Positions 35,301-46,394 of a DNA stretch of 64,000 nt are shown here, piece by piece. Under the pieces are notes generated by a model that did no database searches, was not told the DNA's origin, and was given only the letters and a program-made list of their open reading frames with translations. This stretch comes from Siphonodentalium dalli. Its lineage: Eukaryota > Mollusca > Scaphopoda > Gadilida > Siphonodentaliidae. A program made the translations under genes and the position numbers. Numbering within the stretch: position 1 is the first letter of the stretch; every line of letters starts with the position of its first letter. Where the stretch lies: contig CP136065.1 of assembly GCA_032622095.1 (NCBI GenBank), positions 247,689,474 through 247,753,473 on the forward strand, given 5' to 3'.

Positions 35301-36738
35301 TCAAATCGGTCGAAATCCTTACCGTTCTCGAAAATGGTCCATACCCCATTTTCACCCCCTCGGGGTGGCACCCTCCGGGGGTGATGGGTGGGGGGTGGGG
35401 TGTTTCTAGGTGGTATTTGGGGCGGGCCACCCACCCATGCCGTCAAATCGGTCGAAATCCTTACCGTTCTCGAAAATGGTCCATACCCCATTTTCACCCC
35501 CTCGGGGTGGCACCCTCCGGGGGTAATGGTGGGGTGGGGGTGTTTCTAGGTGGTATTTGGGGCGGGCCACCCACCCATGCCGTCAAATCGGTCGAAATCC
35601 TTACCGTTCTCGAAAATGGTCCATACCCCATTTTCACCCCCTCGGGGTGGCACCCTCCGGGGGTGATGGGTGGGGGGTGGGGGTGTTTCTAGGTGGTATT
35701 TGGGCGGGCCACCCACCCATGCCGTCAAATCGGTCGAAATCCTTACCGTTCTCGAAAATGGTCCATACCCCATTTTCACCCCCTCGGGGTGGCACCCTCC
35801 GGGGGTGATGGGTGGGGGGTGGGGGTGTTTCTAGGTGGTATTTGGGGCGGGCCACCCACCCATGCCGTCAAATTGGTCGAAATCCTTACCGTTCTCGAAA
35901 ATGGTCCATACCCCATTTTCACCCCCTCGGGGTGGCACCCTCCAGGGGTGGGGGTGGGGGTGTTTCTAGGTAGTATTTGGGGCGGGCCACCCACCCATGC
36001 CGTCAAATCGGTCGAAATCCTTACCGTTCTCGAAAATGGTTCATACCCCATTTTCACCCCCTCGGGGTGGCACCCTCCGGGGGTGATGGGTGGGGGGTGG
36101 GGTGTTTCTAGGTGTTATTTGGGGCGGGCCACCCACCCATGCCGTCAAATCGGTCGAAATCCTTACCGTTCTCGAAAATGGTCCATACCCCATTTTCACC
36201 CCCTCGGGGTGGCACCCTCCGGGGGTGATGGGTGGGGGTGGGGGTGGGGGTGTTTCTAGGTGGTATTTGGGGCGGGCCACCCACCCATGCCGTCAAATCG
36301 GTCGAAATCCCTACCGTTCTCGAAAATGGTCCATACCCCATTTTCACCCCCTCGGGGTGGCACCCTTCGGGGGTGATGGGTGGGGGGTGGGGGTGTTTCT
36401 AGGTGGTATTTGGGGCGGGCCACCCACCCATGCCGTCAAATCGGTCGAAATCCTTACCGTTCTCGAAAATGGTCCATACCCCATTTTCACCCCCTCGGGG
36501 TGGCACCCTCCGGGGGTGATGTGTTGGGGGTGGGGGTGTTTCTAGGTGGTATTTGGGGCGGGCCACCCACCCATGCCGTCAAATCGGTCGAAATCCTTAC
36601 CGTTCTCGAAAATGGTCCATACCCCATTTTCACCCCCTCGGGGTGGCACCCCCCGGGGGTGATGGGTGGGGGGTCGGGGTGTTTCTAGGCGGTATTTGGG
36701 GCGGGCCACCCAACCATGCCGTCAAATCGGTCGAAAAG
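32357..36738 (-). repeat. ~143-bp satellite array, right arm (about 30 units, inverted)
   Basis: Same unit as the left arm but in the opposite orientation, so the G-rich strand is now the plus strand. A block with rare variants ('ccctaccg' at about 33,178, 'gtatgtgg' at about 33,276, 'taatgggtgagg' at about 33,809) recurs about 1,288 bp later (9 units; about 34,466, 34,562 and 35,098). The large frames (388, 239 and 244 codons) are artefacts of the repeat. Confidence 0.97.
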
Positions 36739-36799
36739 GACATTTTTGAAAATAAGGAATAAGGAATAGGGAATAAGTTCCAATTGTCATGTCTGTTTA

Positions 36800-36885
36800 T
36801 TATATGTCCTATATAAGAGAATGCATTGGCTTAACAATTTTTTATCATGTTTTTTAAATAAATGTTTCTTACAATTTTTGGGACA
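36800..36885. repeat. Segment present only in the right arm of the palindrome
   Basis: Sequence with 'cctatataagagaatgcatt' and 'acaatttttgggacataaaa' interrupts the right flank, with no counterpart at the mirrored site in the left flank (near 28,770-28,790). It carries one arm of the family-H hairpin. Either an insertion on the right or a loss on the left. Confidence 0.75.
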
Positions 36886-37049
36886 TAAAATAAAAAACAT
36901 CCATTACCCTGCAGGGAGCCCCACACATATATAGAAGCATATAGAAGAGTGTCGTCTGCTCATGTTTGTTTGGGACTCTGTATGGGTGAAATTATAAAAT
37001 TGTTAAAGAATACAAGAACAAATTATTAAAATTGTAAAAAAAATTAGGC

Positions 37050-37115
37050 CAATGCATTCTCTTATATATGCGAGGCGACCTATGGTCGACTCGCATATAT
37101 AAGAGAAAGCATTGA
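37050..37115. repeat. Family-H hairpin, outer right flank of the palindrome
   Basis: Mirror counterpart of 28,572-28,639 with a few differences, including 'agagaaagcattgac' on its outer arm. Confidence 0.9.
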
Positions 37116-37172
37116 CACAGGGTAAAAAAAATCCCGACTTCCGACTGGATTTGATATGGCGGGTCACATATA

Positions 37173-37606
37173 CCGCTTTAAGAAACTCGACAAATAAAGG
37201 AACAAACTTCACAGCACGCATTGTTTAAGACTTGAAACTTTAATTGTTTCAAAACACCTTCCCATAAATATATTGGGACAATAATTGTTTTGTCTAACCG
37301 ACTCGAGACTGAATTGTTATCCAGGAAAACAAAACCCATGCATGCTCACATGTACACAATCTGATTCGATGGTCCTCATATCATCAGATTCCAACAACAG
37401 CATTTCTTGAAACGGTTATCAGAATCAATTTGTTGCCAACAATTATACTAACCACTGTCAACTATATATATAGTATAAAATTGTCCAAAAAGTTTTTTTC
37501 TATCAACATTTTGTTCAACGCAATTTGGTATCGAGAGTATGTCGGTCGGCATTCGTCGAATATTTGCCAGGCCACCGAATATTCCAGGTGCTGTGAAAAA
37601 TAATAG
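37173..37606. other. Unannotated spacer
   Basis: No gene or repeat recognised. Confidence 0.4.
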
Positions 37607-37735
37607 ATTTTAAAAATCGATATCTGATAACTCTGACCTTTGGTGGGTGGGTTCCTCGAATCGAATATTTACCCCCCCCCCCCCCAGCCAAAGAAATAGT
37701 AATTTAGGTGCGTTCATTCGGATTGTGCATCTTTA
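37607..37735. mobile_element. Partial, degraded copy of the TTAA fold-back family
   Basis: Contains 'atatctgataactctgacc', 'gggttcctcgaatcgaatat', a C-run and 'agccaaagaaatagtaattt'. This is the order seen in the right halves of the copies at 17.2 and 57.3 kb. It ends near 'ctttaaatt'. Only about a quarter of the element remains. Confidence 0.75.
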
Positions 37736-37739
37736 AATT

Positions 37740-38670
37740 CATCCATGATCTTTCTAACTATAATGTGTGATTGGAATGAGAGATCCGGATCCCTGCCTAA
37801 ACGACCCCGATTCAAATAGTATTTACAGACAACTGTTTCGGTGCACACATGTTCAGATATAATCTCGTCAAATGTATCCTAACAATTCAGCAAACATTTG
37901 GTTTGTTCGAGAGACTTGTGAAATTTTAGCACCTATTCTGGAAGGAAACAGTATTTTTATGAAGTCAGGTGGTATGTGGACATTAATTAGGTTTGAGTAA
38001 ACACAGTAGCCTCACGGCACCACCTGCCTAACTGCTCCGGTTCACTTAGAGTTTGATATCCAAAGTACGCGCTTTATAGTCAACATTAAAAAAACGGCGG
38101 AGCAAGAATGGCTCGTGTCGGGTGAATTCGTTTGTTTTAGTGTCAACCAGTCAAATATTTGCTTACAAACCTGCACCAATTGAAACCAGAAGTATGCTTT
38201 ATGGAACGATTTTGAAAGACAAACGTTGAGATGGATATGTTAAATAGATCGAACAATCACCATGACGGTCTCCTTAATTGACTATATTGGTTTCTATTGT
38301 ACGGAGTAACTCCTTTTGTGGAAAAATTGTTTATTTTCCAATTAGAATCGCACGCGACCTTCGTTTCGTAAATATAATGCCAAGTCACTATAGCCCAGTC
38401 GCTCAATGAAATTTCCTGAGCACAATTCTTATAGAAAATCATTCCAATTTCGGCTTCAAAGCATGCACATCGATCAGACTGATGATGGTATCAGCTAAAC
38501 CAGAATGGTGGGTTGATTGGTCGCTGCAATCCCGTTCTCTTTATTGTAGTGCCATAGTGCATATTACCATATCGGGGAGGGGGTAGCATAGTACAAACCT
38601 TAGCCTGTGACATATAGAGGCAATTAATATTTTAATCTTTCAGGACAGGAGCTTCCGTTCCTGCATACTA
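37740..38670. other. Gene-poor stretch
   Basis: Nothing recognised. Confidence 0.4.
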
Positions 38671-38677
38671 TATATAT

Positions 38678-38697
38678 CTAAGAACGCGCGTTCTTAG
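38678..38697. repeat. 20-bp perfect palindrome
   Basis: ctaagaacgcgcgttcttag, flanked by further 'tatatata' words. Function unknown. Confidence 0.8.
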
Positions 38698-38798
38698 CCA
38701 TGCATATATAGTCTGTATATATTTCTATATTATATTTGATCGTATTATTTTATCACCAGAACCCGACAAAAGCCAGAAATTGTGAAAATTAATTTGAG

Positions 38799-38878
38799 GC
38801 ATTTTCTTACATATATATATGCGAGTCTCCCACGCGAGGGATCCGCGAATATAAGAGAATGCACTGGCTTACAATGTC
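38799..38878. repeat. Family-H hairpin, solitary copy
   Basis: Arms 'gcattttcttacatatatat' and 'atataagagaatgcactggc'. It is followed by 'atttcaggaagctc.agtc.tgga', which also follows the copies near 62.5 kb. The hairpin is therefore part of a larger dispersed unit. Confidence 0.85.
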
Positions 38879-38899
38879 ATGTATAAATATCATATTTCA

Positions 38900-39735
38900 G
38901 GAAGCTCAAGTCGTGGAAGTGTTAAAGACGCCAGTAACGGATTGATTATATTATCATGCATGCAATGAATCCCTTTTTGGTCGAACAAGCCGACTTTTAG
39001 CAGCCAAGCAACAAAGAATCCATTGAATTAGTTAAAGTAAGAATGTAAGAAGCTCATTAATATCCGGGTCCCAAAATCATTCAATGACTGTATAATTATA
39101 TGGGCGGCCCACAGGCCAGTTTGAAAAGCAATATGTATGAAGATTATTTTGAAAGGAAAACAAACTTTTTAAGTGGAAATAACCTGTATTTAAGACTGTC
39201 ATAATTAAGCAGGTTGGTATCAGAGACCTCCCAGTAGCTATAAGTTGTCTCAAAAGGGACTCGACTGACACTTTGAGTACATGGTACATGTATACTATAT
39301 CTATTCATGTATACTATATCTATTCATGGGTATTGTCACTATTGTGTAGACGATGTAATTAATGATTTCGATGGATAATTATTCTTCAAAATCACTTACG
39401 ATGCTGAGAATGAGCGAGTAGCTTCGTTGCTTTGAAAAGCAAGACAATTAGCCAAAGTCGAGTACAAATTACCAAATTAGCCGCTTTCTTGTAATGATAA
39501 GCGACAAAGTTGTATAAGATATGGGCGTATAGCTAGGGGGTCTCCGCGTTTGGGAGTGGGGGGGGGGGGTGTCAGGTATAAACCATGAAATTTCCAACTC
39601 CACTGCCTTGTATATCAGATTTCCAGAAATTTTCTTTTAAACTCCCACCCCTTTGCTTTAATTTTCTAACGTTCTCAAACTTTCCAACATATATATAAAA
39701 CACCCCCTATATGGTTGGAAATTTCCAACTGATTA
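38900..39735. other. Gene-poor stretch
   Basis: No gene. The phrase 'agggggtctccgcgtt' at about 39,534 recurs at about 58,275, with a poly-G run just after it here; a dispersed repeat edge. Confidence 0.4.
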
Positions 39736-39737
39736 CT

Positions 39738-40640
39738 ATTAGTCGGATTCCTTATGTCGAAAAAAATGGTCGCGCGTTTTCGGAATGTTAAAAGCGATAT
39801 GAGAACAGTTTCTATACCACCAATGTGTCTATTTTCAGAATCTACCTGTTTCCAGCTTGATATTTTAGTGGAAACAGGTTTGTGTGAGGCTTTTGTTTGT
39901 GTACCCCTCTATTTTTTCCCCATCCACCTGGTAATACAAACATGCTATTACACATAGCAAGTTCGGTAAGTGGCTTTCTTTCTTCTTGGAAATCGAAAAA
40001 CATGGAGAGATCTTGCCACAAATTACTTAATTACATATCTTAATGTGGAATTGTATCATAAAATCATCAGATGAATTGTATTTATGACTGCATTTTCAAT
40101 TTTCTTTCCCAAATATTAAGGTATTGTATATTCTTAAAATCAGCTACATCACATATGGACGAACATGAACAATCTACAAGGATATCTTGATCATATGCCA
40201 TAAACAAAACTTCGATACTTCGAATTTTCGTAAAGATATCGCAGAAAAGCTAACCCTACCCCCACCCTCGCTGATTTCACAAGTCAGATTCCTTTGGTCG
40301 AAAACAACGGTCGCGCAATTTAGGATTGTCAAAGACGACATGCAAACGGTTTATTTATCAATAGCGTGTCTACTTTCAGAGTTTACCTGTGTCCAGTTAA
40401 AATTTTATTGGAAAAAAATTGTTTTTGGACTGTTTTAAGAATTTAAAGAGCGTTTGATTATTATGCAAAATATTAATCCTCATAACTAACCTTCTGGTGG
40501 ACTGTGCAAGTTGAAATTAACAAAGTATCAAATATGGTGGTCTACTTCTTTCAGAGTCTACTTGTTTCCAGTCTGACATGTTAGTGGAAACAAATTGTGT
40601 GGACGGTTAAAAAAATATAAAGAGCGTTCCTGATTATACA
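39738..40640 (+). repeat. Three diverged copies of a ~120-150 bp unit
   Basis: Copies begin at about 39,738, 40,283 and 40,525, with shared words 'tcgaaaa.aa.ggtcgcgc', 'tctactttcagagtctacctg', 'tttccag' and 'agtggaaacag'. The short frames over them are parallel in sequence but have no recognisable domain. Confidence 0.7.
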
Positions 40641-41247
40641 GATATTAACTAACACGATTAGCCCTTTTCATGAATTGTACGAGTTGAAATTATGCACATA
40701 TGTCAAGTATGACTAGAAATGTATTTTTGAGAATGATGTCGTCAGATAAGTCTCCGAATGTACAGTACTACAGTTGCGAACAAAACGAACGTTGAACCCT
40801 ATAGAGAGTTTGACAATTTACTCAAATGTTCACAGTGGTGCATATATGCATGGCTCTTACATGTAACCTATGGTAACTACATGTGATTTTACAAAATTAA
40901 CTTGCAATATAATCAGGCCACCAGTAGTTGATAAAAGTGTGGTTCACATCAATCATATACATCACAATCACGTGCTTCAGTGATAATGTCCACTATTCTA
41001 CAAATGTAATGTTTATCAAGACTAAAGTTTCAGGATGTCGTTGTAAAATTGATTGATTGTGTTTTTTATCAATTGACAAAATTAATGTTTATTGCCAAGA
41101 CGAAGTACCCCATAATACGGAGTTGTGTGCTAACAAATATGCGAGTCATATTTATGTAAGTTTCAGTCACTGCTTGTTAAAATTGTTCGGTCATGCTGGG
41201 TCATGTATTATTTTTTATATTTTCATGCCAAGCTATGGTGCTTATTG
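40641..41247. other. Gene-poor stretch
   Basis: Nothing recognised. Confidence 0.4.
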
Positions 41248-42457
41248 CGGTGGCTGGTTTAGGATATGGGAATATTTTTTTTTATTTCGTGGCCACGAAA
41301 TACTAATTCGTAGCCACGAAATAACTAATTCGTGGCCACGAAATAACTAATTCGTGGCCACGAAATAACTAATTGTGATATACGATCGTCAGTCCCATTG
41401 TTGTAATGGAAGCGGATAGAAATGATCTGGTTGTAGTTGTCCACCAGCTAGGCATGATCCACGGCGATTTGAGATAAAGGGTGTTGTATGGTGGCCCGTA
41501 AAACAAATTAAGTAATCACCCCTTTCACCAACTTCGATCCAAAGTTGCCGCCGTCCTGGGGGTGGGTCACATATGCATAGGGCACCACGACATTCAGTAT
41601 ATCTTGGGGCCACCCCTACAACACCAATTATACCACATCAAACGGTTAAGGGGCCGAAAATTGTATATAGGTGCCATATTTGAACCCATCTGGGTGGCCA
41701 TTTTGGATCGGGAATGGTGATAGCGGGTGAATATTTAGTTTGTCTCAGGTGTCACCCCTACAAAACACTGTATTCGACCTAAAATGGGGGGGGGGATTGC
41801 TTGGTACCATATACGGATCCCTCTGATCAGTTATCATTTTCGCTCGAGTGGGCTGAATGTGTGAAATTAGCTTGCTTTGCGAGCCACCGTACAACACCCT
41901 TTATTTGATCTATATTGGTCAAGTGGCCGAGAAATAATGTGTACCATATTTGACCCCTTCTGAGCGGCGACATTTGGAACGGGTATGGTTGACAGGGGTG
42001 AATATTTATAAGTTTGTGTTGGGCCCACCCTACAAAACACCTTATTTGACTTAAATCGGCCATTATGCCGAGAGAACTGTCATTCCCATTCGATCCCTTG
42101 TGGTAAAAACTAATGAATATTCAGTTTGTCTTGGAGCCACCTGACCCGTGTTTTCCCGTTCTCTCTGGGCTATAGTTTATATCGGACGTTCATATCACCA
42201 TGGAGCCCGGGTCCCACGCCATAAGGGGTTTATAGTAGCTTCTCTGCGATCGTACGCATTGTTTCTAAAACATCATCCAGTGTAACCAGTCGCCGTAAAG
42301 GTATCTGGATATATGCAAAGGCCAAACCAGTTATTTCTTGGCCACGAATTAGTATTTCGTGGCCACCAAATTAGTTATTTCTTGGCCCACGAATTAGTAT
42401 TTAGTATTTCGTGGCCACGAAATAAAAAAAAAATCCCATGTCCTAAACCAGCCACCG
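41248..42457. mobile_element. Inverted-repeat element with GGCC-palindrome clusters at both ends
   Basis: Ends are CGGTGGCTGGTTTAGGATAT at the left and the reverse complement of CGGTGGCTGGTTTAGGACAT at the right. Just inside each end is a cluster of 'tttcgtggccacgaaa' palindromes on a ~23-bp period (41,284-41,374, four copies; 42,328-42,426, diverged). The core has about four degenerate ~140-bp tandem units marked by 'ccaccc.tacaaaacacc..atttga' and 'gtaccatatttgacccc'. Flanks 'tgcttattg' and 'tagcttatgg' may be a decayed target duplication. No transposase. Superfamily not assigned. Confidence 0.8.
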
Positions 42458-43438
42458 TAGCTTATGGATCATTCTGTTTTAGTATTAAATTTTGGAGAAA
42501 CCCGACCAGCATCAATGTAACAACTACAACTCATCTATGCCAATGATATGTTTAGCCATACATGTGGATAGGGTGGTATTGTCTAAATATTGCTGGGCAT
42601 ATACAGATGGTTGTTCTATAATTCCTGGTCGGGTTTAAATTGGGAATTTAAATTATGTTCATCTGATGATAAAGAGAACACTTTCTCCGTCCACTCAATA
42701 CATCCCCCGGTATACATGTACCACATACTAAATTAACATCTTAGTCAACATAACAAATCACTCCCTCAAATCCTTTGCCACAAGAATAAAAATAAATTGT
42801 CAGTATAAATAGGCAAGACATCTCTGGACACGTTCTAACAGATCATTTATTTATAAGAAGATATATGTGCATTATGTGCTTGGCCTTATGGAACAGTGCG
42901 GGGACAATAATGTGTCGAATAACATAGTTGAGGGGACCCTTCCATCATTCTTCATAATGTATCATGACTCCATCTGTTGTGAACAAACCATCGACTTGGG
43001 CTTAATGGATCGTTCTCCCCCCCAATAATATACTTGGCTTTGAACCGATCAACCGATCAACACTCTGGGCCATGGTATTTTCCCGTAAATTAGATAGTGT
43101 CTATATAGTCGGATGGTATTGGTTATGTTCAATTGGTGTTAGTGGACAACAAGACAGACAAGTATAAAATAAAACAATAATATAATATGTAATCACATCG
43201 TGAACAGTCTTGTTGTGAATATTTTCGTTTGATTCAACAGGCTGCATATTATCGAAATTACAAAACCATTCGACACTTACTTTTGCCAATTGCTGTATCT
43301 TGAGGCATAACTATATCATATATTGCATCTATTAAATCATGGATAGTTACAGTGGGTCAAACACGAGTGTTATTCTACATATATAGTTGCGCACGATTGC
43401 CAATAAGTGATATTACAATCAACGTTTGAGCATAACAC
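42458..43438. other. Gene-poor stretch
   Basis: Nothing recognised. Confidence 0.4.
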
Positions 43439-43439
43439 G

Positions 43440-43790
43440 AAATTCTCCATAGGGTTAAGTGTTAAATTTTGATCGCAACTGTAGCCAGCAAGAATCATCT
43501 GATCACATCCGTTCTTTTTAAAACTACGTCTGTGTTTCATCGTTAGTATTTTTTAGGAATAACAGTACGCGCATATCATCATACGCAAAATGGCGCCATT
43601 TATCCAAAGTAATAGAATCTCCATAGGGCTCAGTGTTAAATTTTGATCACAACTGTAGCCATCAAGAAAGAAGCGATCACATCAAAATTTTCAAAAATAC
43701 ATTTAACCGTCATATCTAGTAATTTGGAGAAGTTTCAAATCGCACAGATCACCATACGCCAGATGGCACCATCTATCGTTTTCTGTAAAT
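43440..43790 (+). repeat. Tandem duplication, ~174-bp period x 2
   Basis: Both copies contain 'ctccatagggct.agtgtta', 'aattttgatc.caactgtag', 'gatcacatc' and 'atacgc.a.atggc.ccat'. Divergence is substantial, so the duplication is old. Confidence 0.82.
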
Positions 43791-44226
43791 GCGAAACGCT
43801 CTCTAAATTATGTTGACCCCGATTTAGGCCGACCCGCCAAAATTCAAGAATGGAAACAAGTCAATCCTGAAAATAGAGGTGCTCCTGTCGCATGCTCGTA
43901 TACAGGTCGTTCTCATGAAATAGATCACGAACCTGACATGATTTGTTCTTCATGATGTGGAGACGGGTGGAGACACTATGCATGGATACAATTCGAGTCA
44001 TTTAAAAAGTCTCGCGACTTTTCAACTATTGTTGTTCGTTTTCTCAAACACCAGGCTAATCAATGTGGGCGTGTATATATAGTTCCTCGAGAGAGATTAT
44101 TACTTCATTTTGAGAAAAATAGAAACAAGAATGCATGGAGATATGGAACTTTATTGCAATCATTCCTGTCCTGCAGTATACATGTATCTACATATACCTA
44201 TTATACCACTACAATCTTGTGGAATA
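43791..44226. other. Unannotated spacer
   Basis: Nothing recognised. Confidence 0.4.
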
Positions 44227-46252
44227 CACTCTAAGAATTAGGGGTTCTTCGAGGTTCTTTGAATAACTCAAGTGTTCTCTGTAAGAACTCAAAGGTTCCT
44301 CGGTGTCAGAAAAGGTTCGCTGTAATCGATAGGGTTCGTCGGTGTGTAACTATAGGGTTCTCTTGGGTGCTGAAGGGTTCTTCGTGACCAAACAATAATG
44401 CAGTTGATACATGTGCCATGGAGCCGATTTGAGTGATTAACATGAATAAAACATCAACTAGAGAGAAAGGAGTACGTGTTTGTTCGTAGTTGGGGAATGG
44501 TAATGTATAATAGTAATGCATTGCAATGCATTACATTTTCTCAAGTAATGCCAAGTAATGTGTACTGCACACTTTTCGGCATTATATAATGCACTCTTTT
44601 ATGTGTAGCCTAAATCAAATAATGTAGGCCTACTACTAACCAAAATGGTGAGTAATTCAATTACAATTTGAATTACATGTGTGATGTTTGCCTCTTCAAA
44701 TGAGGACTGCTTTCTTTAATTCTTACCAAATAAACCTTGAAATAAAAGTGTTTTCTTTACGACTGTTGGTGTTGGTCATCTTTTATAAATATTGCTGCAC
44801 CTGTTGTTTTTTTCTCCATATGTATAAGACACTGACTCAGAGGCATGTAGCCTATAAATATGCCATATCAAGGGATTTATTGCTGCATTGTTTGTTACTT
44901 TGTGCGACGATGATTTGTTGTTTTATTTTGCGTTCTTCAATGCATCATATATTTTCCTATTTGCTGAAAATATTGATAATGGTAATTGTGATGCACTTCG
45001 TGTAATGGTAATGCATTGCTTTATATCTTGATTGTAATGTTAGTGGTAATTTTAATTAATGCACAAATTGGAGATTAATGGTAATGTATTACATTCCAAA
45101 GTGTATATTGGAACCATCCCTGGTTTGCTGCAATTAAGACAGATCGAATCAAGAAGTTACTCCGCCTACATCATACAGAAACATGTGATGGCAGAATTCG
45201 CGTTTCTGATGAAAAGGTTACCAAGTTTTCTCCACTCGATTCTCTTAAAAGGCACCCTAATCGGTCAAATTCTTTCGATAATTCTATCTAAATACATCTT
45301 AGCTATTATTCGGATCAGCTCTCCCCGTCGAAAAAGTGTTAGTTGGACCAAAACGAACTCTTGAGAAAAGCTTGTTTACAACAACGTCATTACACGTTCG
45401 TCGTATATTCGTAAAATATACATAAATATGTGTTAAAGTGCAGACTAATTCACCACCTTCGTGTAATCAAGAATATGAATCACACCAAAATTAAGCGAAT
45501 TGTATACGGAATGTGCAGATATAAGCTGACATGTACATATCATTCCCCAAATGCTTCAATATCATGACAAAATATTAGTTATTATAACAAAACCCCAAAG
45601 TGTTCACAACGCCGCGATATAGGCAACGTGGCCAACATCCTATCTCTGAAGAACCATGTTGGGGTAGATTATGGTTCCGTTAAGAACCCTGTTCTGATAT
45701 ATTCGTTAAATATACATAAATATGTCTTAAAGTGCAGACTAATTCACCACCTTCGTGTAATCAAGAATATGAATCACACCAAAATTAAGCGAATTGTATA
45801 CGGAATGTGCAGATATAAGCTGACATGTACATATCATTCCCAAAATGCTTCAATATCATGACAATCTATTAGTTATTATAACAAAACCCCAAAGAACCAT
45901 GTTGGGGTAGATTATGGTTCCCTTAAGAACCCTGTTCTGATATATGAAAGGTTCTCTGAAGAACCCTTGCGTGACCCTTATGGTGGGGTCCTCCGAAGTA
46001 CCATATGGGGTTCTTATAAAGGTTCCCTGAAGAACCATGTTGGGATATATTATGGTTCCCTTAAGAACCCTGTTCTGTTATGAACAGGGTCCTCTGAAGA
46101 ACCCTCTTGGGGTTCTTCTGTGGAACCTTATGATATGGTTCTTCAGTAGAACCATATGATGGGGTCCTTTGAAGCACCAAATAAGGTGGTCCTATTGTGA
46201 CAAGGTGAAGAACCTTTTTGGGTTCTCTGAAGGACTTCTGGTTATAAGAGTG
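44227..46252. mobile_element. GGTTCT/AAGAACC-rich inverted-end element
   Basis: Begins CACTCTAAGAATTAGGGG and ends TTATAAGAGTG, so the outermost bases are inverted copies (CACTCT/AGAGTG) bordered on both sides by TA. The subterminal ~130 bp on the left and ~600 bp on the right are dense in 'ggttct' and 'aagaaccct' words ('aagaaccctgttctgatat' recurs). The CACT ends recall CACTA/EnSpm elements, but the border looks like TA rather than a 3-bp repeat, so the class is uncertain. No transposase is recognisable; frames at 44,688-45,005 and 45,059-45,364 lack known motifs. Confidence 0.6.
45411..45894 (+). repeat. Near-identical ~185-bp direct duplication (offset ~294 bp)
   Basis: Copies at about 45,411-45,600 and 45,704-45,894 share 'taaagtgcagactaattcac', 'aagcgaattgtatacggaat' and 'cataatatcatgacaa'-type runs with only a few differences. 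This is a recent tandem duplication inside the GGTTCT-rich element. It duplicates the C-terminal half of a short frame, which is not evidence of coding. Confidence 0.92.
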
Positions 46253-46394
46253 TAGTTTAAGGGATAAACCAGATCATGCCAAGATCTCTACTATGGTTCA
46301 CAAGTCCCCAGAACAAAAGTTGAACCCAGCAATACTTAATCCTATAATATTCTAAATTACTGGGGTGGGGTAAATTTTTTGGGGACCTGTGCTC

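Larger units (their letters stand above)
28516..37172. mobile_element. Giant palindrome: fold-back element with satellite arms
   Basis: Sequence from 28,516 inward on the plus strand matches sequence from 37,172 inward on the minus strand. Order from outside to centre on each side: 'tatatgtgacccgccatatc', a 70-bp hairpin, an AT-rich spacer, 'atgagcagacgacactcttc', 'ggggctccctgcagggtaat', 'cattttcaaaaatgtcctttt'-type sequence, then a ~143-bp satellite array. The two arrays point towards each other and meet near 32,356. Arm lengths are about 3.84 and 4.82 kb; the right arm has more satellite units and an extra ~130-bp segment (about 36,800-36,885). No transposase is present. Long inverted repeats built of tandem units resemble Drosophila Foldback/Galileo architecture (analogy only). 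No clear target duplication is visible at the outer edges. Confidence 0.9.

Noticed and set aside
28847-36738. Many frames of 70-437 codons (GGPPTHAVKSVEILT... and similar) on both strands
   Set aside because: The ~143-bp unit is not a multiple of three, so every frame cycles through all readings. The same words appear on both strands because the arms are inverted.
28847-36738. CRISPR-like regular array
   Set aside because: Contiguous tandem units without unique spacers, in eukaryote-like sequence. It is a satellite.
44688-45364. Two 100-codon hydrophobic or basic frames in the GGTTCT-rich element
   Set aside because: No transposase motifs (no DDE spacing, no DNA-binding domain) and biased composition.
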